Source of the DNA: Actinomycetota bacterium
GTDB taxonomy: Bacteria > Actinomycetota > Acidimicrobiia > Acidimicrobiales > JAHWLA01
Direction of reading: 5' to 3'
Assembly (NCBI GenBank): GCA_019347595.1
Contig: JAHWLA010000004.1
Location: 1 to 32,451, forward strand
DNA length: 32,451 nucleotides
The position numbers and the translations under genes are program-made. The notes under the pieces were generated by a model. That model did not search any database. It saw nothing but the letters and a program-made list of their open reading frames with translations, and was not told where the DNA came from. Each line of letters opens with the position of its first letter. Position 1 is the stretch's first letter. Of this stretch, positions 16,888 through 26,093 are shown piece by piece.

Positions 16888-18612
16888 ATGCGTCGAACGG
16901 ACATGCGCAATCGACTCGCCGCTCTCGCCGCCGTCTCCGCCTTTGCCGTCGGGCTCACCGCTGTGGCGCTGGTGGCCGCCCGGTCGGGCGGGGGAAGCGG
17001 GCTCCAGCGGCTGCCCAGCCTCGCCGGCGGCCGGGAGACGGCCGACATGGCGATGGCCGCAGGTGGCGGGTGGTCGCCTTCCGTCGAGTACGTGGTCGAG
17101 GGCGCGCTGCCTGCATTGCCCGGCACAGCTCCCGCGTTCCGCCTGCCCACCGACGCCGACCGTGGCGCCGTCCGCCGCCTCGCTGCGGCGCTGGGAATGA
17201 GCGGCACGGCGGTCAAGCAGCGCAGCAGCTACGTGGTCGACGACGCCGGCCGCCGCTTGACGGTGGAACTGGCGCCCGGCATGCCGTGGTACCTCTCGGC
17301 CGGCTGCCCGGACGCTCCGGTGTCGTCGCACGGCGAGGGCGTCACGGCCGCGGTGTGCACGGTGATGTCGACAGTGGTGGGGGAGCCGGCGGGGCCCGTC
17401 GCACGGCGAGCGCCCGCCGTCGGCTCCTCGTCGGCGGGCGGATCGAGCGGCTCGCCGTCCGGGTCGGCATCCGCATCGGGATCGCCCGAGGTGCGGTCGT
17501 CCGCGGTGCAACCGGCCCAGGATGCTCCGCTCCGGCCGCCCCCGGCGGAGAAGCCCGAGCCCTTGGTACGGGAGCCGCGACCGGCGCCCGACGTCCCGGC
17601 GCCGCCCGCCGACCTGCCGTCGAAGGAGGACGCCGACCGGCTCGCCCGCGCCCTATTCGAACGGTTGGGCCTCGGCACCGACACGCTGCGGCTCGAAGCG
17701 GGCACGTACTCGTGGGAGGCTTTCGTCTCGCCGCCCGTCGGCGGGCTGCCGGTGGTCGGCATGGACCACATCGTCTCCATCGGGCCCAAGGGCACGATCT
17801 CGGGCGGGCACGGCTACCTGCTCAAGGCCAAGCGCATCGGCGACTACCCGCTGGCCGGGGTGGATGTCGGCTTGGCCCGGTTGCGTGAGGGACGCGGCGT
17901 GGGGGCGAGGCCGATGGCCGACGCCGCTCTCGGCGCCATCGAGCCCTACTGCCCGGACACGGCCGACTGCGCGGCCCCGCCGCCGTCCGGCCCCGTCATC
18001 GTCACGATCACCGGCGTCCACCTCGGCCTGCAGCACGTGGCCGACGCCCTCGTGCCCGTGTACGTGTTCAAGACCGACCACGGCGGCGAGCTCGCCGTCC
18101 CCGCGGTGACCGACCGGTGGCTGGAGGAGACCAGCCCGACACGCGATGACGACGGCGAACCCGAGCCCGACATCGGACACAGCAGCGGGGCGTGCGGCGT
18201 GTCGGTGTCGGGACGAGGGGTGGACGCCGAGGGGGGCACCGACGACGTCAATGCGCCCCTGACCGTCGAGGTCTGTGTGGAGCCCGCCCGGGCCAAGGTG
18301 GGCGAGGAGGTCACCTTCACGGTGACGGTCAAGGACCCGGACGCCGAGATCTACGACGAGGTGTGCGCGGGGCCGTTGGTCGTCTTCGGCGACGAGGAGC
18401 TGGTGGCCCGCACAATGTGCGCCCACGCGTGCGACGCGGGCGGGCGAGCGCCCACCGTCACCGAGCGGAGAGCGGGCGAGCTGACCCGCACGTTCACCCA
18501 CGCCTACGCCAAGCCGGGCACGTATACGGCTCGCTTCGCCTACCGCTCGGAGCCGTGCTCGACGTGGTCGAGCTCCGGCCAGGGGACAGCCACGGTCGTC
18601 GTCGTCGGCTGA
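16888..18612 (+). CDS. Large secreted/anchored protein: N-terminal TM, S/G/P-rich linker, C-terminal PKD-like Cys-containing domain
   Basis: GGGGGA SD at 16876-16881; TM (LAALAAVSAFAVGLTAVALVAA); linker SSSAGGSSGSPSGSASASGS; C-terminus EVTFTVTVKDPDAE...RTFTHAYAKPGTYTARF. Confidence 0.65.
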   Translation: MRRTDMRNRLAALAAVSAFAVGLTAVALVAARSGGGSGLQRLPSLAGGRETADMAMAAGGGWSPSVEYVVEGALPALPGTAPAFRLPTDADRGAVRRLAAALGMSGTAVKQRSSYVVDDAGRRLTVELAPGMPWYLSAGCPDAPVSSHGEGVTAAVCTVMSTVVGEPAGPVARRAPAVGSSSAGGSSGSPSGSASASGSPEVRSSAVQPAQDAPLRPPPAEKPEPLVREPRPAPDVPAPPADLPSKEDADRLARALFERLGLGTDTLRLEAGTYSWEAFVSPPVGGLPVVGMDHIVSIGPKGTISGGHGYLLKAKRIGDYPLAGVDVGLARLREGRGVGARPMADAALGAIEPYCPDTADCAAPPPSGPVIVTITGVHLGLQHVADALVPVYVFKTDHGGELAVPAVTDRWLEETSPTRDDDGEPEPDIGHSSGACGVSVSGRGVDAEGGTDDVNAPLTVEVCVEPARAKVGEEVTFTVTVKDPDAEIYDEVCAGPLVVFGDEELVARTMCAHACDAGGRAPTVTERRAGELTRTFTHAYAKPGTYTARFAYRSEPCSTWSSSGQGTATVVVVG

Positions 18613-18625
18613 GCCCCCTCCCCCC

Positions 18626-18677
18626 CGATCTCGTTGCGGAAGTGCGCACGGGGGCGCGCACTTCCGCAACGAGATCG
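18626..18677. terminator. 22-bp perfect-arm hairpin (H4), putative terminator, homologous to H3
   Basis: CGATCTCGTTGCGGAAGTGCGC-ACGGGGGC-GCGCACTTCCGCAACGAGATCG. Confidence 0.8.
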
Positions 18678-18732
18678 CTTGTGAGCAGCGCTTTCGAGCG
18701 TGCGGGGGCCGTCAACTACCCTGGCTCTCCGC

Positions 18733-20073
<1,341 letters not shown>

Positions 20074-20091
20074 ACAGGAAGAGACGCCACC

Positions 20092-20349
20092 GTGGCAGTA
20101 AAGCTCCGCCTCATGCGGATGGGCAAGAAGAAGCAGCCGACCTACCGGGTCGTGGCGGCCGACAGCCGCTCGCCTCGCAACGGCCGGTTCATCGAGATCA
20201 TCGGGACCTACGAGCCCCGCCTGGAGCCGTCGGGCGTGAAGATCGACAACGACAAGGCGGTCGGCTGGCTCCAGAAGGGCGCCCAGCCCACCGAGACGGT
20301 GGCGAAGCTGCTCAAGATCTCCGGCGCCTGGGAGCAGTTCAAGCCGTGA
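20092..20349 (+). CDS. rpsP: 30S ribosomal protein bS16
   Basis: [41 protein letters not shown]. Confidence 0.97.
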   Translation: MAVKLRLMRMGKKKQPTYRVVAADSRSPRNGRFIEIIGTYEPRLEPSGVKIDNDKAVGWLQKGAQPTETVAKLLKISGAWEQFKP

Positions 20350-20681
20350 GCGACGAGCCCGTCGACGATGTCGAATACGAAGACGGCGACGTGAACCAGG
20401 TCGACGCCCACTACGAAGAAGGCGACGCCAATCAGGTGGAGGGCGGGACGGCCAAGCGGGTGCTGGAGTACGTCGCCCGCCAAATCGTGGACGACCCCGA
20501 CTCCGTCGTGGTCGAGCAGGAGCCGGGCCGCCGTGGCGTGTCGCTCCGCTTGCACGTGGCCCCCGACGACATGGGCAAGATCATCGGCAAGCGAGGCCGG
20601 GTGGCGCAGTCGATTCGCACGGTGGTGCGTGCGGCCGGTGCCCGTGACGGCAGCGAGGCCGCCGTCGACATCGTCGACTGA
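20346..20681 (+). CDS. khpA: KH-domain RNA-binding protein KhpA with acidic N-terminal extension
   Basis: [29 protein letters not shown] motif; GTGA overlap with rpsP; N-terminal repeat [24 protein letters not shown]. Confidence 0.9.
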   Translation: MSDEPVDDVEYEDGDVNQVDAHYEEGDANQVEGGTAKRVLEYVARQIVDDPDSVVVEQEPGRRGVSLRLHVAPDDMGKIIGKRGRVAQSIRTVVRAAGARDGSEAAVDIVD

Positions 20682-20685
20682 CGCC

Positions 20686-21138
20686 GTGCTCGAAGTAGGC
20701 CGAGTGGTGAAGCCCCACGGCCTGCGCGGCGAGGTGGTGGTCGAGCTGTTCACCAATCGCAGCGAGCGGATGGACCCCGGGACCGTCCTGTCCGCCCCCG
20801 GCCGCTCGCTCACCATCGAACGCTCGTCTCCTCACCTGGGCCGGTGGATCGTCACCTTCGAAGGCGTCCTGTCACGCGAGGACGCCGACGCCCTGCGGGG
20901 CACCGTGCTGTCGGCCGAGCCGCTCGACGACCCGGACGAGCTGTGGGTGCACGAGCTCATCGGCGCCGAGGTCGTCGGCGTCGACGATCGGTCGTACGGG
21001 GCGGTCACCGCCGTCGAGGCCAACCCGGCCAGCGATCTGTTGGTGCTCGAAGGCGGCGGACTGGTGCCGCTGCGCTTCGTCGTCTCGCACGGCGACGGGC
21101 GCATCGTGATCGACCCGCCGGAGGGGTTGCTCGACTAG
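20686..21138 (+). CDS. rimM: Ribosome maturation factor RimM
   Basis: LEVGRVVKPHGLRGEVVVELFTN; ELWVHELIGAEVV; PRC barrel end RIVIDPPEGLLD. Confidence 0.93.
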   Translation: MLEVGRVVKPHGLRGEVVVELFTNRSERMDPGTVLSAPGRSLTIERSSPHLGRWIVTFEGVLSREDADALRGTVLSAEPLDDPDELWVHELIGAEVVGVDDRSYGAVTAVEANPASDLLVLEGGGLVPLRFVVSHGDGRIVIDPPEGLLD

Positions 21139-21473
21139 CTGCCGGGCAGGTCGAGGGCGACGACGAGCGAGCGCCCGCCCCAGTCGGCCAGTTCGCCGGC
21201 GCGGTCGTACTTCTCGACCAACAGCCTGCGGGCCAGCCCGTCCTCGGCCGGGTCGTCGACCAGCCGGAAGCGGGCGGGGTACGTCACGTCGCCGACGCGG
21301 ACGGTGACCTCCGGGCGGGCTTGCCCGTTGCGCACCCAGTCGGCGCCGTCGCCGCCGCCGGAGAGCAGGTAGAGCGTCGGCGCGTCGCCGTCCCGGCCGA
21401 ACCAGATCTCGACGGTGTGGGGGTTGCCGGTGCGTCGGCCGGTCGTGGTCAGGTAACAGAACGGCTCGGCCAT
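21135..21473 (-). CDS. Deazaflavin (F420)-dependent nitroreductase-family protein
   Basis: FCYLTTTGRRTGNPHTVEIWF signature; ~112 aa. Confidence 0.8.
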   Translation of the reverse strand: MAEPFCYLTTTGRRTGNPHTVEIWFGRDGDAPTLYLLSGGGDGADWVRNGQARPEVTVRVGDVTYPARFRLVDDPAEDGLARRLLVEKYDRAGELADWGGRSLVVALDLPGS

Positions 21474-21492
21474 CGCTGTACGGTCTAGCGCC
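21474..21492. promoter_or_regulatory. 19-bp divergent promoter between 21473(-) and 21493(+) start codons
   Basis: cgcTGTACGGTCTAgcgcc: TACGGT (+) and TAGACC (-) overlap, each 8 nt from its ATG. Confidence 0.5.
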
Positions 21493-22482
21493 ATGCGAGC
21501 GTGGCAGGTGCACGAGCTGGGCGAACCTTCGGACGTCATGCGGTTGGTCGACGTCCCGTCGCCGTCGCCGCCTCCCGGCTCGGTGGTCGTCGAGGTCGCC
21601 GCTGCGGGCCTCAACTTCCCGGACATCCTGCTGTGCCGCGGTGAGTACCAGGAGAAGCCCGCGCTGCCGTTCACACCCGGGGGCGAGCTGGCGGGCACGG
21701 TCGTCGAGGTCGGCGAGGGCGTCGACACCCTGCGACCGGGAGACCGCGTGCTCGGGTCGCCGACGGTGGGCCCCGGCGCCTTGGCCGAGCGGACGATCGC
21801 CCCGGCCGCCGGGCTCTACGCCGTCCCCGACGGCATGTCGTGGTCGGCCGCCGCTGCGCTGCACGTGACGTACCAGACCGGCTGGGTGGCGCTGCACACC
21901 CGTGCGGGCATCCGGGCGGGCGAGACGCTCCTCGTCCACGCCGGTGCAGGCGGCGTCGGGTCGGCCGCCATCCAACTGGGCAAAGCCGCAGGCGCCCGGG
22001 TGGTGGCAACGGCGGGCGGAGCCGACAAGGTGAAGATCCTCCACGAGCTGGGGGTCGACCTCGCCGTCGACTACACCGACGAAGACTTCGTCGAGCGGAT
22101 GAAGGAGTTCACCGACGGGGCGGGCGCCGATGTGATCTACGACCCGGTGGGCGGCGACGTGTTCGACCGCTCCACGAAGTGCATCGCCTTCGAGGGCCGG
22201 CTGTTGGTCATCGGCTTCACGTCGGGTCGGATCCCCGCCGCTCGCGCCAACCACGTCCTGGTGAAGAACTACTCGGTGGTCGGCGTGCATCTGGGGCTCT
22301 ACCGCCGGAAGCACCCCGAGGTGCCCCGCACCGCGCACGCCGAGCTGACGCGTCTCTACGCCGAAGGCCTGATCGACCCGTTGGTGTCGCAGGTGGTGCC
22401 GCTCGCACAAGCGCCCGCCGCCCTCACGTCGCTCGGGTCGCGGGGCACCTACGGCAAGGTGGTCGTGGACGTCGCCACGTGA
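21493..22482 (+). CDS. NADPH:quinone oxidoreductase, zinc-less MDR family
   Basis: AAGLNFPDILLCRGEYQEKPALPFTPGGELAGTV; HAGAGGVGSAAIQLGKAAGARVVATAGG. Confidence 0.9.
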   Translation: MRAWQVHELGEPSDVMRLVDVPSPSPPPGSVVVEVAAAGLNFPDILLCRGEYQEKPALPFTPGGELAGTVVEVGEGVDTLRPGDRVLGSPTVGPGALAERTIAPAAGLYAVPDGMSWSAAAALHVTYQTGWVALHTRAGIRAGETLLVHAGAGGVGSAAIQLGKAAGARVVATAGGADKVKILHELGVDLAVDYTDEDFVERMKEFTDGAGADVIYDPVGGDVFDRSTKCIAFEGRLLVIGFTSGRIPAARANHVLVKNYSVVGVHLGLYRRKHPEVPRTAHAELTRLYAEGLIDPLVSQVVPLAQAPAALTSLGSRGTYGKVVVDVAT

Positions 22483-23279
22483 GCGAGGCGAACGACGCAC
22501 CGGTCGGCGCGCTGCGCATCGATGTGTTCACCATCTTCCCGGCCGTGGTCGAGGGGTTCCTTTCGGAGAGCCTGATCGGCAAGGCCAGGCGAGCGCGGCT
22601 GCTCGACCTGCGCGTGCACGACCTGCGTTCGACGGCTGTCGATCCTCACCGCTCGGTCGACGACGCCCCCTTCGGCGGCGGAGCCGGGATGGTGTTGGCT
22701 CCGGAGCCCATCTTCGGCGCCGTCGAGAAGGTGCAACCGCCTCGGCCGTTGCTGCTGCTCGGCCCGGGCGGGCGGCGGTTCACCCAGGCGGTCGCCCGCG
22801 ACCTGGCTGCGGGCCGGCCCGGTTTCTCGCTGCTGTGCGGGCGCTACGAGGGGGTCGACCAGCGGGTCGTCGACCATCTGGTCGACGACGAGCTGTCGAT
22901 CGGCGACTACGTGCTGGCCGGTGGCGAGGCGGCCTCGCTCGTGGTGATCGAGGCGGTGGCACGGCTGGTGCCCGGCGTGATGGGCAACGAGGCGTCGGCC
23001 CACGACGAGTCGTTCAGCGACGGGCTGCTCGAGTACCCGCACTACACGAGGCCCGCCGACTTCCGTGGATGGGGCGTCCCGGACGTCCTGCGCTCGGGTG
23101 ACCACGGCCGCATCGCCCGGTGGCGCCGGGCCCAATCGTTGCGCCGGACGCTGGCCCGCAGGCCCGATCTCATCGAGGCTCGCGGCGGCCTGCGGGACGA
23201 CGAGGTGCGCCTGCTCCGGGAGCACGGCTATTCTGAGTCGTCCCCCGGGAACATCACCGAGGAGCCTCCCGCGCCATGA
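22479..23279 (+). CDS. trmD: tRNA (guanine-N1)-methyltransferase
   Basis: [56 protein letters not shown]. Confidence 0.97.
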   Translation: MSEANDAPVGALRIDVFTIFPAVVEGFLSESLIGKARRARLLDLRVHDLRSTAVDPHRSVDDAPFGGGAGMVLAPEPIFGAVEKVQPPRPLLLLGPGGRRFTQAVARDLAAGRPGFSLLCGRYEGVDQRVVDHLVDDELSIGDYVLAGGEAASLVVIEAVARLVPGVMGNEASAHDESFSDGLLEYPHYTRPADFRGWGVPDVLRSGDHGRIARWRRAQSLRRTLARRPDLIEARGGLRDDEVRLLREHGYSESSPGNITEEPPAP

Positions 23280-23626
23280 ACCCCACCGATCTGGTCGACC
23301 GCAGCAGCTTGCGCGACGACGTGCCCGCCTTCTCGCCGGGCGACCACCTCAAGGTCCACGTACGCGTGGTCGAGGGCAACCGCGAGCGCGTCCAGGTGTT
23401 CCAGGGTGACGTCATCCGTCGCCAGGGTTCCGGGGTGCGCGAGACGTTCACCGTCCGCAAGGTGAGCTTCGGCGTGGGCGTGGAGCGCACGTTCCCCGTG
23501 CACTCGCCGATCATCGCCAAGATCGAGGTCGTGCGGCGGGGCGACGTCCGCCGGGCGAAGCTCTATTACCTGCGCGACCTGCAGGGGAAGGCAGCGAAGA
23601 TCAAGGAGAAGCGGGCGGCGCGGTGA
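23276..23626 (+). CDS. rplS: 50S ribosomal protein bL19
   Basis: [60 protein letters not shown]. Confidence 0.97.
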   Translation: MNPTDLVDRSSLRDDVPAFSPGDHLKVHVRVVEGNRERVQVFQGDVIRRQGSGVRETFTVRKVSFGVGVERTFPVHSPIIAKIEVVRRGDVRRAKLYYLRDLQGKAAKIKEKRAAR

Positions 23627-24303
23627 CCACGGAGGCAGCGCCTCCTGGGGGGGAGACAACGGCCGACACGCCGCACGCAATCGAGCCGGCGCCGGTCGAC
23701 CGGACGAGCGTCGCGGTGCGGACGATCCGCGAGCTGCCCGTTCTCTTCTTGGTGGCGCTCGTCATCGCCTTCCTGGTCAAGACGTTCGTGGCCCAGGCGT
23801 TCTACATCCCGTCGGGCTCGATGCTGCCCCAGCTCCAGCTCTACGACCGGGTGGTCGTCTCCAAGGTCGCGTACAAGCTCCATGAGCCGCGACGGGGCGA
23901 CATCGTGGTGTTCGACGAGCCGATTCGCGACTTCGTGCCCGAGCCGGACCACGGCAACGCCGTGGCCAAGGCGGTGAACTGGGTGCTGGAGCGGGTGGGC
24001 ATCGTGCCGCCGTCCACCGACGAGTTCATCAAGCGCGTGATCGCCCTGCCGGGCGAGAGCGTCGAGGGCAGGGACGGCAAGATCTTCATCGACGGACGCG
24101 AGCTGCGGGAGCCCTACCTCGACGCCACCGTCCGGACGGGCGCCTTCGGACCTGTGACCGTCGAAGACGGCGAGCTGTGGGTCATGGGCGACAACCGCGG
24201 CAACTCGCAGGACAGCCGGGTCTTCGGCGCCATCGACCAGGACACGGTGGTCGGACGCGCCATCGTGAGGGTCTGGCCCCTGGCCGATGCCTCGTTCCTG
24301 TAG
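23623..24303 (+). CDS. lepB: Signal peptidase I
   Basis: [51 protein letters not shown]. Confidence 0.95.
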   Translation: MTTEAAPPGGETTADTPHAIEPAPVDRTSVAVRTIRELPVLFLVALVIAFLVKTFVAQAFYIPSGSMLPQLQLYDRVVVSKVAYKLHEPRRGDIVVFDEPIRDFVPEPDHGNAVAKAVNWVLERVGIVPPSTDEFIKRVIALPGESVEGRDGKIFIDGRELREPYLDATVRTGAFGPVTVEDGELWVMGDNRGNSQDSRVFGAIDQDTVVGRAIVRVWPLADASFL

Positions 24304-24306
24304 CCC

Positions 24307-24312
24307 TACCAT
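24307..24312 (+). promoter_or_regulatory. Putative -10 TACCAT, 6 nt before ATG 24319
   Basis: TACCAT-gggcgc-ATG. Confidence 0.45.
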
Positions 24313-24318
24313 GGGCGC

Positions 24319-24612
24319 ATGAGCGCCGAGGACCTCGAACGGTACGAAACCGAGATCGAGCTCCAGTTGTACCAGGAGTACCGAGCGGTCCTTCCCATGT
24401 TCCGCTACGTCGTGGAGACGGAGCGGCGGTTCTATCTGGCCAACGAGGTGAACATGGAGGCGCGCAACAAGGACGGGCGCACCTACTTCGAGATCGAGCT
24501 CGGTGACGCGTGGGTGTGGGACATGTACCGGCCCGCCCGCTTCGTCTCGTCCGTCCGCGTCGTCACGTTCAAGGACGTCAACGTCGAAGAGCTGCCCGAA
24601 AAGGAGCTCTAG
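24319..24612 (+). CDS. DUF2469 family protein
   Basis: MSAEDLERYETEIELQLYQEYRAVLPMFRYVVETERRFYLAN... Confidence 0.92.
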   Translation: MSAEDLERYETEIELQLYQEYRAVLPMFRYVVETERRFYLANEVNMEARNKDGRTYFEIELGDAWVWDMYRPARFVSSVRVVTFKDVNVEELPEKEL

Positions 24613-24959
24613 TGACCGACGTGCGCCGGGCGCTCGGCGCCCGCGGCGAAGCGGCCGTCGCCTCGTGGTACGAGGCGCGGGGCTACGAGGTGTTGGCCCG
24701 GAACTGGACGTGTCGCGAGGGCGAGCTCGACCTGGTCGTCCGGCAGGGACGCGCGTTCGTGTTCTGCGAGGTGAAGACGCGCACGACCGATGCGTTCGGG
24801 ACGCCGGCCGAGGCCGTCACCCGTGCCAAGCAGGACCGCCTGCGCCGCCTGGCCGCCCGGTGGCTGGAGGAGGACGCCCCGGTCCGCCCTCGCGAGATCC
24901 GCTTCGATGTGGCCGCCGTCCTCGACGACGAGATCGACGTCATCGAGGGTGCGTTCTGA
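24612..24959 (+). CDS. YraN/UPF0102 family nuclease-like protein
   Basis: ALGARGEAAVASWYEARGYEVLARNW...GELDLVVRQGRAFVFCEVKTR. Confidence 0.92.
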   Translation: MTDVRRALGARGEAAVASWYEARGYEVLARNWTCREGELDLVVRQGRAFVFCEVKTRTTDAFGTPAEAVTRAKQDRLRRLAARWLEEDAPVRPREIRFDVAAVLDDEIDVIEGAF

Positions 24960-24982
24960 CCGCCCGGCCCTGACCCCCGCCG

Positions 24983-25180
24983 TCAGCGGCCCGGCCGCCG
25001 CCGGTGACGGTGCTCCCAGCAGGCGTGGTGCCAGTGGCGCCGCAGGTCCGGCGCTTGGCGGGGCACGACCACCAGGTGCCCGACGCCGGCCGGTATCTCC
25101 TGGTTGCACCCCGGGCAGAGGTACGCCTTGCGGGCCTCGTAGGGCTGGATGCGACGAACCTCGGCCGGCTCCTCGCTCAC
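24983..25180 (-). CDS. Small Cys/His-rich protein (65 aa), actinobacterial ATP/GTP-binding-annotated family
   Basis: VSEEPAEVRRIQPYEARKAYLCPGCNQEIPAGVGHLVVVPRQAPDLRRHWHHACWEHRHRR; GTGA overlap with upstream small ORF. Confidence 0.7.
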   Translation of the reverse strand: MSEEPAEVRRIQPYEARKAYLCPGCNQEIPAGVGHLVVVPRQAPDLRRHWHHACWEHRHRRRPGR

Positions 25181-25290
25181 CGCGGGAGGAGCGCCCACAG
25201 GAGGAGCACGGCCACCACGGCCAAGGCCGACGCCACCAGCACATAGTCGGACGTGCGTCGCTTCTGCGGGCGATAGGGGTTGAATCCCAT
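25177..25290 (-). CDS. Tiny membrane protein (37 aa)
   Basis: MGFNPYRPQKRRTSDYVLVASALAVVAVLLLWALLPR; overlaps next gene GTGA; not in supplied ORF track. Confidence 0.65.
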   Translation of the reverse strand: MGFNPYRPQKRRTSDYVLVASALAVVAVLLLWALLPR

Positions 25291-25313
25291 GGCACTCAGT
25301 ATCGTCGGCGCGC

Positions 25314-26084
25314 ATGGACACCCTGATCGTGGAGCGGTCCGGAGGCATCGTCACCGTCACCATGAACCGGCCGGACAAGAAGAACGCAGCCGACATGACC
25401 ATGTGGCGTGAACTCCAGGCCACGTTCCGGGAGATCGCCGACCGCCGCGACGACCGGGTGGTCGTCCTCACCGGTGCGGGCGGCTCCTTCTGCTCGGGGG
25501 CCGACCTGGGGGACCCGGCGACGGTGGAGCTGCACCACCTGCCCCGGATGCGCCTGATCCACTCGGTCGCCGTCGCCCTCCACCGCCTGCCCCAGCCCAC
25601 GATTGCCAAGGTCGGCGGCGTGGCCGCGGGCGCGGGCTGCAACATGGCGTTCGGCTGCGATCTGATCGTGGCGTCCGAGGACGCCCGCTTCTCCGAGATC
25701 TTCTCCCAGCGCGGCCTGTCCGTGGACTTCGGCGGCTCGTGGCTCTTGCCGCGGCTTATCGGGCTCCATCGGGCCAAGGAGCTCGCCTTCTTCGCCGACA
25801 TCCTCTCGGCCGCCGACGTCGCCGCCTTCGGGCTCGTCAACCGGGTGGTCCCTGCCGACGAGCTCGACGACTTCGTCGAAGCCTGGGCGACGCGCCTGGC
25901 TGCCGGCCCGCCACTCGCCCTGTCGATGACCAAAGCCGTGCTCAACAACTCGATCGCTCCTTCCATCGAGCACGCCCTCGAGGTGGAGGGTTACGCCCAG
26001 AGCGTCAACTTCGGCACGCAGGACGCCGGCGAGGCGATGCGAGCCTTCATCGAGAAGCGGCCGCCGACCTTCACAGGCCGGTGA
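25314..26084 (+). CDS. Enoyl-CoA hydratase/isomerase family protein
   Basis: VTVTMNRPDKKNA; GAGGSFCSGADLGDP; GVAAGAGCNMAFGCDLIVASEDARFSEIFSQRGLSVDFGGSW. Confidence 0.92.
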   Translation: MDTLIVERSGGIVTVTMNRPDKKNAADMTMWRELQATFREIADRRDDRVVVLTGAGGSFCSGADLGDPATVELHHLPRMRLIHSVAVALHRLPQPTIAKVGGVAAGAGCNMAFGCDLIVASEDARFSEIFSQRGLSVDFGGSWLLPRLIGLHRAKELAFFADILSAADVAAFGLVNRVVPADELDDFVEAWATRLAAGPPLALSMTKAVLNNSIAPSIEHALEVEGYAQSVNFGTQDAGEAMRAFIEKRPPTFTGR

Positions 26085-26093
26085 CGATCGAGG

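Noticed and set aside
23229-23234. TATTCT near the 3' end of trmD as an internal rplS promoter
   Set aside because: Lies in coding sequence with no supporting -35; rplS is ATGA-coupled to trmD.
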